Translations under genes and position numbers: made by a program
In this document: positions 1-10,800 of the stretch, one piece after another
Position numbering within the stretch: position 1 is the first letter of the stretch
Layout: each line of letters begins with the position of its first letter
Source: Dreissena polymorpha
Taxonomy: Eukaryota; Mollusca; Bivalvia; Myida; Dreissenidae
Assembly (NCBI RefSeq): GCF_020536995.1
Contig: NC_068366.1
Coordinates: forward strand, 28,622,914-28,686,913
Reading direction: 5' to 3'
DNA length: 64,000 bases
Notes under the pieces: model-generated
Database searches by the model: none
Seen by the model: only the letters and a program-made list of their open reading frames with translations
What the model was told of the DNA's origin: nothing

Positions 1-1639
1 TATGCCAAATAAGTTGTGTTGCTTTAAACGGCCAAACAATGTTCCGTGTATGAAAACCCAATGCACAGAACATAAATGCAAACAAACTGGATAACCCTCC
101 TCTCGCGCGTGACATTTGTTGTTCTCTGTTATGAAGTCCAATCTGTTATCAAAGTATCGCCGAACCCAGCGTGGTGAATGCAAAATCAATATATTTGGTT
201 CCTGTTTTACAGTTAAATCTACAATTTGCACTTTATTTGGAAAATTTTATAAAGAAACAGATCAGTTTTGGTAATACAAAGAACATGTAGGGAACAGTTT
301 AATATAAATTCTTCATTTTTATTTCAGCCTTTACTTTTTTCACATAAATGTAAAAATAATACTTGATTCAGAAACATAATTTAATTACAGCGTATGACAA
401 AGGCTCATTTAAAAAGTTCAATAAAAAAAGTGTTCATGGCCTGAAATATTTAAATATTTTTCAAAAAATATCATCTGAACTACTTCATTAGATTGAGACT
501 CATTTTTAATGAAGTAGTTCAGAAGATATTCAGTAGAGAAACAGTAAATGTTCAAGGTTGGCGCTAGGAAAGAAAATGTAGCAAACAAGTTTCGCGTTAC
601 TATGACAACCCACAACATAAGCCTATGCGCTTTAAACATAAGTGTACCCGACTATTTGTGTGTGAGACTAACATAGAATGAACAACATAATTATTATCAA
701 GAATGTATTGGTATCAACGATCATTGTATTAAATTATCAAGTAAACCACATTTAAAATAAAAAAAAAGTGTTCATCTGAAATTAAATGCTTCAATTTAAT
801 TTATTTCATTTAATTTAAAATTAATTTTTTATGAAAAGATCTACTGCGATGTTTTGTTCGTAATTTGACGTATGTTTTTTTCTAAAGATGTAATAGCTCA
901 ATACTTTTCCATTGTATTCACCAATGCCGATGTAATTGTTTAATATAAAATACAACATGTACTGATTTGCGCGTCTTAATTTAGTTACAGCAAATGGTTT
1001 TTGCAACACGCACGCTTTCTGTTCGTGCAACATGGCAGACGACAACAACAATTTCGCGGATGTTACATGGCGTACATGTATAGTGAATGGTAAACGCTGT
1101 ATATGCGTACAAAGGGATTTGTACAAGCACATCTTATCACGTAGCTGTATAAAAAAAGGTGTAAATCAGTTCTATAAACGGATATGATGAAATATACATG
1201 TACTGGAATAAAATTGTTACCGCGTTAGATTGACCACTCGCCAGCTGTCAATCAAACTCACGTAATAATCAATCAGATTTCATTTATTGCGGCCACATGG
1301 TCCGACAAACAAAGACTGTCGGAGTAATGGAATAAGCGTTTTATATAAACATAACTTAGTGGGCGGAGCGATCGCGTATTTGGCGACTGGTCAATTGTTA
1401 AAGGTTATTGTTTTCACAATTTACTCGCCATAAGTAATTATTGGCTCACCATTTGCAGTAAAATTTTCACAAAAAACACTTTTTATCAGTATGTTTAGAC
1501 TAATTGTTTACATTAAAAACGTGTGATAATGATGCCCGACACCGTCTTTAATATACTGTTTAATTGATATGTAATCGGTTTACCGACGTCAATACAAATT
1601 AATAGTCGCCAGTTAAACCTGCCCTCGTAAGCATGCTTG
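1..1639. other. Intergenic, no gene seen
   Basis: AT-rich DNA. The open frames here are short, lack splice-framed continuation and match no family I recognise. A small foldback near 469-528 is listed separately. Nothing else can be supported. Confidence 0.6.
469..528. repeat. Short foldback (inverted repeat)
   Basis: Two arms that include CTGAACTACTTCATT and its reverse complement are separated by about 18 bases, so a single strand could fold into a hairpin of roughly 15-20 paired bases. It may be a MITE remnant or a chance palindrome. A microRNA-type hairpin cannot be excluded, but the stem is short for one. Confidence 0.45.
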
Positions 1640-1890
1640 GAATCGATTGGACGTCCGTCCGTCCTTCCGTCTGTCTGTTTGTCTGTCCCAAAACTGTAAC
1701 CTTGGTCATAACTTTTGCAATCTTGATGATGGGAACTTGATATTTTGCATGCATGTGTATCTCTTTGTGCTGCACATTTTGAGTGGTACAAGGTAAGGGT
1801 CATCCTTCAAGGTCAGATGTCAAATTCAAATATATAGCTTCAAAACGGTGCAGTAGGGGGCATTGTGTTTCACAAACACAGCTCTTTTTT
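1640..1890 (+). repeat. Dispersed mollusc-type repeat
   Basis: A run of GTCC/GTCTGT-type units is followed by a stretch reading 'AAAACTGTAACCTTGGTCAT', then 'CATCCTTCAAGGTCAGA' and 'GCAGTAGGGGGCATTGTGTT'. I recall this consecutive word order as a common interspersed repeat in bivalve genomic and transcript sequences. Its class (MITE-like or other) is not clear to me. The short open frames across it on both strands are shadows. Recognition is from memory and was not searched. Confidence 0.5.
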
Positions 1891-2796
1891 CAGCAGTGTA
1901 TTTATGTTTACGAATACTTGTGTGTAGCACATGTTTATTGTGCCGACATGCCGAGTTAAGCTCGTTCTTGTTTTGTTTCGTTTTTTATATATTGCGCTTT
2001 GCGAGCACTATTATATTTAATGCGGGCAGAATGACATTTGGGCCCGAACCAGGGTTTGTGTGTAATGTTATCTTTGGTTTTCGATGTTTTATTACATATA
2101 TAATACAATAACAATAATATAAGCAGAGACAGCATGGCAGACACAGAGTCTATAGTACATAGTTAACGAATATTTAAACATTTAAGTTACAATATGCAGG
2201 AAAGAGTGGTGTGTAAATGCTTCAAAAATGCAATCAATAACAGCGACTGTTGTGAATGAAAAAAAAACAACAACAATTAGTGCGGTTACAAAAACATCGC
2301 TAAAGTTTGTTTGCCTATTACGGTTTTCATGTCCCCGGTCTATGTACGTTTAGTAAAAACAAATCTCAAAAGTCGGCAAGTCAAGCGCGAAAATGAAACA
2401 CTAGATAAGCCTCGTGCGTATATATTTCAATGATAATTCATAGTTATTAATAACTGTTAATAGTTTAATTATATGTTTTGATTGTATTGACTGTTTGCGT
2501 ATTTATAAATTGTAAACCAAAAAGTGTACTGATATTAATTACGGCATCAAGCAAAAGTATAAGTTTACCGTTAAAAGAAATTACAGTAGTGCTCCTGCGA
2601 ATAGAATCGTGTATCAGGTTGCGTTTCTCGTCATCTCGTTGCCCGATCTGCATGTCCTGAACAATGTTCAAACGTGAAAATCTCGTGGAGCGTTTTAGTT
2701 TTTTTGGCACAGTGTTTAGAAAAGAAAAGAGATGACATTTTCGATACTGACTTAAGTGCTTGGCCATTGTAGATCAAGCCAGTACTGTTATTTGTC

Positions 2797-3075
2797 TTAA
2801 TTGACCTTCACATTGACGTCACGGTAGTACACATTTCCCTCGCGTGACCAGGTCGACACGACCATGTCTCTCTGCTTTTTCCTAACACAAGCAAGTATTG
2901 AAGAATAAAGCTTTTTTAGGTGGTCATTCACATACACGTGGTCTTTCATTGTACGTAAGGATTTGGAGTTTCTCATTATTTTGGTTTTCATCATTCTCGA
3001 GAGGGGGTTTAGAAACTTGCCTACACCAATCACAAGTCGTCTATCTTTAGTTTTTAATACACAAAGGAATGTCAT
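2797..3075 (-). pseudogene. Possible LINE ORF1-like (FP25K/L7-type) C-terminal remnant
   Basis: A 92-residue open frame has, in order, a basic helix-rich stretch (KTKIMRNSKSL), a VYVNDHLKKL segment and an ending like TWSREGNVYYRD. This order (K..I..NAK.L, V.IN..L, TW...G.V..R) resembles the C-terminal domain that closes many transposon ORF1 or FP25K-like proteins. No upstream coding part and no adjoining reverse transcriptase is visible, so it would be an isolated fragment. It may equally be a chance frame. Confidence 0.3.
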
Positions 3076-3079
3076 AAAT

Positions 3080-4010
3080 TACACGAGGCATGTAAATGAT
3101 TCAGTTTTTTGTGTGTTTGCTTTTTAGACAATGCTTTTGTACTGTTTTCGCTCGAAAATCATATTTTGTTTTGTACGTAGTGATTTAAGCCTTCTGTTAT
3201 TTAAAGGGAAACAGTTAAGTTTGAACTTTGTTCAACGTACATGAAATGCCATGTGAACGTTAACTTTTTTTACGTTGATCTTTGTTGTATATTATTTATG
3301 ACAAATACATGACATTCCATAAATTAACCACCTAATAATATAATGTATGCTCCATGATCTTTAGGATGTTACTAATGAGATACTATTGTGGTAGTTGCAA
3401 CATTGAAGAGGATGTGCTGATAAGGAATGGCTTTTATTAATTAATAAACCCCCTTTCATGATTCTTTTTGCACTAATTTCTACCGATTGTAAGTATGGTA
3501 TTTGGCAATGGATTTTAAAATGAACAAAGTGAATATGTCGAATTTAATAAATCAGCGACTTTATTAACTACTAAATTGTAACCTAAATTAAACATACACT
3601 CAGGCTCCTATTTTCTCACGTTGAACTTTGTTATATTTATTTGTTTTGATATCGACGTGTTTCTTACTTACATCCTCTGATAATATAATGTTTATCTTAT
3701 GCCCTTAAATTAGTTGCTTTAATAAATTATGGATTCCCCGTTCCTAATTATCGACAAAAAATATCTGATGTCTCCTTTATGATACATATTTAATAATTAA
3801 CACACTTTATACTGATTGATACTGTCAAGAAATCAATAATTTAATCTCTTGATCACCTTCCCCAAATAATGACTTCATTGTGGATTTTTTTATTGGAACT
3901 GTTTTGTAATTGTTTGTGGGAGAACGATATGCTCACCTGTTGTCACCATAAATGTATCATGTATTATGTGACCAGTGAAACAAAACAAGACATGTTTGGC
4001 TCTCTTCTCT
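3080..4010. other. Intergenic, nothing recognised
   Basis: Low-GC DNA with only short frames. No domain, RNA gene or repeat is recognised. Confidence 0.55.
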
Positions 4011-4013
4011 TCC

Positions 4014-4226
4014 TCTACTACTACTACTGCTACTACTACTACTACTACTACTTCCAATACTACTTCTGATACTGCAACTTCTTCTGCTACTGCTACTGCT
4101 ACAGGTACATGTACGGCTACTGCTACTGCTACCACTACCGCTAACGCTACTACGACTACTTCTACTACTACTACTATTACTATTACTACTACTACTACTA
4201 CTACTACTTTTACTACTAGTAGTACA

Positions 4227-4307
<81 letters not shown>

Positions 4308-4552
4308 GCTGCTGCTGCTACTATTACTACCACTACTACTACTTCTACTACTACTACTACTACATCCTTTACTACATGGACTACTACTACCACTGCTGCT
4401 GCTGCGGCTACTACTGCTACTACGACTACTTCTACGACTACTACTACTACTACAAAAACAACTACTACTTCTACTACTACTACTGCTACTTCTCCTACTA
4501 CTATTACTACTGCTGCTGCTACTGCTACTGTTACTGCTACCAATACTACTAA
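4014..4552. repeat. TAC/CTA trinucleotide satellite tract
   Basis: About 540 bp of nearly pure (TAC)n/(CTA)n triplets, with interruptions by CTG (GCTGCTGCTG), TTC and ACG. The triplet has no stop codon in several frames, which yields long artificial open frames of poly-Thr on the plus strand and poly-Val and poly-Ser on the minus strand. These frames are not genes. The tract ends about 300 bases before the start codon of the Ig receptor gene, so its length could affect that promoter region. Confidence 0.9.
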
Positions 4553-4747
4553 ATACGAAAAATACGTTAATAAAAACTTTATGAGAACGCATACCAAATA
4601 ATAACAATCCACCTATTATTTACAATAAAATATTTTAAAAAATATATATAAAGAGTCAACACACACACATTAACAATGCTTGTATTGACAGTATTTGTAC
4701 AAAGCTTGAATCCTACACTTAAACACACATGTATTGCATCATTTTCG

Positions 4748-4760
4748 CCAATCATATAAA
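4748..4760 (+). promoter_or_regulatory. Candidate TATA box of the Ig receptor gene
   Basis: TATAAA (4755-4760) lies 95 bases before the proposed ATG at 4855, a spacing that would leave a 5' leader of roughly 65 bases. A CCAAT word at 4748-4752 is too close to the TATA box to be a classical upstream CCAAT element. No transcription start can be seen directly. Confidence 0.3.
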
Positions 4761-4854
4761 ACGTGACTTGAAAGTAAAGCCAGAGCTTTGATTAGAATGA
4801 GTTAGCCGTATGTGTGTCAGTATTTACCTCTCGCGTTAAGCGAAAACATGAAGC

Positions 4855-7800
4855 ATGGTTTTGCCTGACTTAATACACGTTTGTGCAATCTTCGTGGTAG
4901 CTATTCACTTTTCAGGTATTTTAATTTAATTAAAACTAAGATTTAAACGTTTCAATGGCACACATGTATTAAATTGATATAATAACGTTTGATTATTTGT
5001 TTCATAAATGATTATTTTACAGATTCTTGCACGGAAACATACGCTTATAGTGGCGATGCAAACGTGAGACTGATTTTCGATATTAATTGGACTAAGGTTG
5101 GTGCAAGTGATATACCTAATATATTATGCTACAAAGAAGACGCACAGATAGGGAACTGCCAACGGATTTTAGGAGCCATACTATGCGGCACAAGCAACAA
5201 TGACGTGTCTGGCATGTACGAATTTTCTTCTAACGAAGATTTTACTGCAGTATACATAACTATACGTTCATTCAATGAAAGAACGGAAGGGCAATATTAC
5301 TGTTTTCCAGAAAATTACAATAGTCAGAGGACGTCTATTTGCCTACAAACATTGGGTATGTACGTCAGTGATACATGTATATTGGTTTATGCGGTTTCAT
5401 ATTTCACGCGTATGTTTGTACAATATATTTACAAATATACAATACATACTTTTTTGTTAATCTAATTTGTATTGATTGTGTTTAGCTATCATTACTAAAA
5501 TAGAACACTTGTTTGAAGTTATTTTAAAATAATATCTTATTTATGTGACGGTTGGTTTATAATACAATGTTATTTTACTATTTATGCTCATGTCCAAGGA
5601 TTAAATGGGAAATCCACTCACTGAATTGAATAACGGTGTGCCATATATTGAATTCATTTATTACAAAATTAAAAGACATTTCTTATATCATTATTAAAGG
5701 TAATTGCAATTATCATTTAATCAGTTAAAACGACACATAAGATGTTATATAAAGTACTTATTTTTTAAATACTTTGCTATCTTGTGTTTAATGGATCGTA
5801 TCATGTTTGTGAAAGGTTATTGCTTGTTTAAAAGTATTAAGGCCATTTTCATATCCCACATTAAACGTAAATAATACACCAGTTCTTGTTAATGCTATGT
5901 TTAAGCTTATCTACTGTTTGCAAGAATCTTATGTCACACAAACAACTATATGTTTATTTTCAAATAGCAAATTACCTCAGTGTAAAGAAATCGCCAGATA
6001 TCAATTATATTTTATTGACTATCAAGACAATGTAACGTTATTCGATACAATTTCATGTAAAAAAATACATCCGCTAATACAAGGAAGTGGCTTGGACAAA
6101 ATGTTAAGTATATTTAGCATCAACATATACATATATAATACATATAACAACACATAACCGTAATTTAATGTCTTAATACTAATTCACATGTGTTTTTACG
6201 GATAATTAAATATAGTCAATTAGTTATTTGCGTAAAAAGTAATGTGATTGTATTAAAACTTGTTTGGAAATAGTGGGTTCTCATAATTTAAAACATGTTT
6301 ACCTGAAACTCTCCCGGTGTGTTGGCTATTATTGTTTACACATTCAAATAAACTGAAGAGGAATTTACGTTGTTAACATTTGTGTGTAGTTTTTGGTAAA
6401 TCCGCCATGATGTTTCAAAATAACAAATGTGTGTGTTGGAAGACCGTTACATTTGTTTTCAGATATTCATATGAAACCCATTTGTTTACTAATCATTACT
6501 GAAAATCGCTTGTCAAATTTAATAAAACTAACATTAGCTATTTCAGATACGATGTGCTAAATAAACATGTTTGGCATCGACTACAGACGACGTAACGGGA
6601 TACTTAATGGACCGAATTGCTAAGCATAAACATATTACAACTTTCGAAAAGAATAAAGTGTAAAATTACCTCATTTTAATATATCATCGCCCGATTAACT
6701 TAAAAGTAATCGTCCACTGTATAAATGTACCTATTTGAACAGCTTCTGAACAAAAAACGATCTTTGGAATGTTGTTTGTTCTTATTTGCAGTCAATCTCA
6801 CTGCATTGACACTACATCCACAGACTAACGTTACATATCCGGTGTACAAAGAACAATCTGTGTTCACCTGCATAACATCGGCAAGTAGACCTGGTGCACG
6901 TATTCACTGGTTCGTAGCAGACCGGAACATTACTGACATGGCAAGCTATACATACAGTTCTTATGTAGCAACCAGCATTCTGAGATATACGCCTGACTCA
7001 ATCACCAGCGAAGAGTTAAGATGCACAGCCTCTTATTTGATCAAATCAACTAACATTACAATGCAAAGGCGGACAAACATGACAATTCTATGCAAGTATT
7101 TTATGTAAACTTTTAATAACAACATCAAGCTATGTTGTCGTAAAGAACATACAAACATACCAAAGAAAGTAGTCTAAGTGGCCGTTGTAGGCTGGTGACT
7201 GCTGCACTAGGATGATACCAGCAGTAGCATCGGTGAACAACTTATAAACCAGATCGTTCAATTAACTGTAGTTCGTGTCCATAATATTCGGACCATTCAA
7301 ACTCACATTTCTATTTGACTTATACTCATCAATCATTTCATTCTTGACTTAAACTACACCGAGCACTTTCGTACGTCTACCACATAGCTCACGTACAATC
7401 GAACTTTTTTCCAGATTTGAACAGTTTCATACACTTGACTCGCTTTTCTAACGCTAGGAACTTCAGATTACAGCACTTGATTTGTTATTTCGAATGTATG
7501 TAAATGGGATTGTACACTCAAATGCTAATCTAAAGAATGATCAGAAAATGTAAATTTTAAATGCATGTATAGTATGTAATTTAAGGTTTTAAGCACTTGT
7601 TTGCGGTCATTTATATAGCGATAATTACTTAAACGTGTTAATACTCTGACATCCACGGAAAATAACCTTTAAACAACGTATTTGTATATCCTCACTATTG
7701 GTCTCATTAATTATAAAATAGGCAGTTACTTAAATCAGAATCTATAGCCGTAAAATATACGCAGAGTAGAGGCTATGACGTCAGAGGTAAGATACAACAG

Positions 7801-10800
7801 TGCAGATTGATATGAATGTTTACCTTTCGCACTTCGCAGTGACTGCCTCCTGACCGCTTAACACAGGTCAAACATGGCATTTGGAATGAAATATAGTGGC
7901 TTTGTGCCGCTATAGCCATGCTTTTAGTCGTGGATAATCTAAACCGACTACTATAATCCGGTGACCGTTATACTAAGGAAACCACTGAGTATGGTTGGGC
8001 TGTATTTGAATATATGTTACATTAGAATGTTTGCGTAGTTGTGTAAATGCATAATTAAGCGCTCAAGTTAGACCACACTTACAAATGTTTGACTCTGTTG
8101 CAATAATTGTTCGTCTATTTTCAGTCCCTGTAACAAAGCCCATTATTTCAATAAATAACAACAATGTTTCCGTAACAGCAATAATTAGGGAAGGAAGGTC
8201 GGCTGAGTTTAAATGCTCCGCTAGTTCATATCCATCTCCACGGTACCGCTGGTTCTACCCAGATGGTACAGCGGAAGTTGCAACAGTGATACTACAATTT
8301 AAACATACTGCAAATGGTGGGAAAATGTCATGCAACGCAACAAACAACTATTATTCCCTAGATGGAACAGCAGGAACAAAGTCAACGACATTTCAAACGG
8401 TTATTGATTTGAATATAACATGTAAGCGTCTTTATGTATTATAGAAGCAACAATAACCGAATTAAAAATCACACGATGTAATATTGACAATTTAAATATG
8501 ATTGAGCGAGTATTTGGCACTGAACTATTCGGATACATCGTTTTTATAACTAATATAATTATTGTATACTATGATTGATAACCTTGTTTTATGTGTTGCT
8601 TATTACAATCGAAAATAGTTAAAAACGTTATTTTTCATTAAAACGTTTAATGTTCCAGATCCTCCGTTATTTGTTCGCATCAAAAATATTGAAAACAATA
8701 CAAGTATTGCTGACAACATTATCCGACTGGTAAAAGGAGATTCATTGCGTTTAATCTGTGAAAGTGTCGCAAATCCTCCGGCTACAACCCTGTGGCAAGG
8801 ACATCATGGGCATTCTAACATTATGACGGCCTTCAATATTCAGGAAGATACGCAATTTACATGTGAAGCATTCAATATCATAGATGGTATGCCTGAACGA
8901 ACAAACCGAACCATACATTTCGAAGTATTATGTAAGTTATGCTTGTACAGATAAATAGTCTGCATACAAATTCTATTATAGTATCTACAATCGTGTCTTG
9001 TTAAAAATAACTTTATAACACACAAAACACAAATATTTTTACTTCAAGTCTTTAAATGTAGAAAAAAAGCGTTTTACAATACATTATAACTCCTTACTGT
9101 GGATATTTCAGATGGTCCTGTCCATTTAAAACTAACGTACAACATCTTGCCAGGCCTATCAAAAACTGGAACACTATTAAAAGATGGAAATATAACTGTA
9201 ATAGAAGGCAGTTCAGTGATGTTGAACTGCTCTGATTCAAGTTTGCCACCTTCAACATATTTATGGGATGATCGAGTCGAAGGAAGCATTCTGAATATAT
9301 ACAAAATTTCACGACTAACTCAAACAAGCTACATGTGTATGGCAAAGAATATAATGGCTACCACGTTTAATGGAAATGTCACTGGCAGAAATACTATATC
9401 ACTGCAGCTGCATGTATTATGTATGTATACTCTTCTCATATTCATACAACTGCAAATTGTGTGCATGAAATATATTTGTCAATAATAAGGTATGGGTTGT
9501 TCGTATTTCAGATGGTCCGCGCGATATGTCAGTCGTATATAATAATACGTTTGCGATCAACCGAGTACTGCGGGTTCTTGAAGGCTGGTCATTCGGACTC
9601 TCGTGCTTTGCAAATAGCCAACCAGCATCAAATATTTCCTGGAAAGGCTTTTCAACCCAAGGAAGCGATAATAATATGTTTATTAACAACGTTAACACTG
9701 GCATTAATAAGATTGTTACGTGTACAAGGACGAACATCATGGTCGACAGTCTAGGCTACATTATTTCCAAATCAGGAAAACTAACAATTGAACTGGATGT
9801 TTTATGTAAGTTATCTTACAAAATAATATTTATTGAATAAAACGTACTCTGTTATTCGTTTATATAACATGGTTCACTGTGTTGTGTTTGTACATCGGTT
9901 TCATGTTAAATTTTGCAGACCCGCCTGCCCTTCAGCCTATTGAAAAACAATATGTTGTAATTAACATGTCGCTTAATGTTGTATGTAAACTGGCAACTTT
10001 CGGTAATCCACCAGACACAAACTTCACTTGGAACAAACTCGACAGTAATCGCACATTAGTAAAAACAGGCGAGACCTTTAAGATCGATCGTGCTCAGTTA
10101 TCAGATGAGGGTGATTACCAGTGCCAGGCATCAAATACCATGCAGGCTATTGGAAACAAAACTTTACATGGATCTAGTAAATCCCAATTCTACCTCGATA
10201 TTCAGTGTAAGTAAATAACGGAGGATATTGAACAATTAAAAGAATGCATTGCGCAAGGTATTTACGATATCCTTTATATCACAAGCAACGTGACTCGATT
10301 ATTGGCTCTGGTTATGCTATAACCAAAGGTAACCAAACAGCGTTGTGTACACTACTTAGACATATTTGGACGAGTATACAGCAATTATACCTTATGGAAC
10401 TAGCCCATAGTCGAGTCAAATATGAATATACACGATGTAAAATAAAAACGGGTCTTTATATATGTTAAAGTATTCTACACTTAGCTGTAAAAGAAGTTTT
10501 ATATTTTAAACCTATCTTTGTGTTAAATTTTAATGAAATATACTTTCCTAATAGACACGGAAGTACTCAGATATGAACTTATTTCAGATGCGGCAACAAT
10601 TAAACACTTTTATGCAAACACGTCAAAAGGCAGAACCATTATTATCCATCAGAATCAATCACTCGAACTCATTTGTGAAGTCGATGGTGATCCATACCCT
10701 AGTTCCCATATACTAAATGCAACAGGTGAACAACAATTAGAGCTCAACGGATCAATAGCGCCATCTAAGTATGTTACAGCTTACCTTCATCGAGCAAGAT

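Noticed and set aside
2465-2767. 100-codon minus-strand frame
   Set aside because: No recognisable motif. It overlaps a plus-strand frame of similar quality and has no splice-linked neighbours.
3890-4612. Poly-Val, poly-Ser and poly-Thr open frames of 208-240 codons
   Set aside because: They are read-throughs of the TAC/CTA triplet, present on both strands at once, with no non-repeat coding sequence.
9417-9754. Overlapping frames on both strands near Ig exon 8
   Set aside because: Antisense and out-of-frame shadows of the Ig exons 9112-9420 and 9512-9805.
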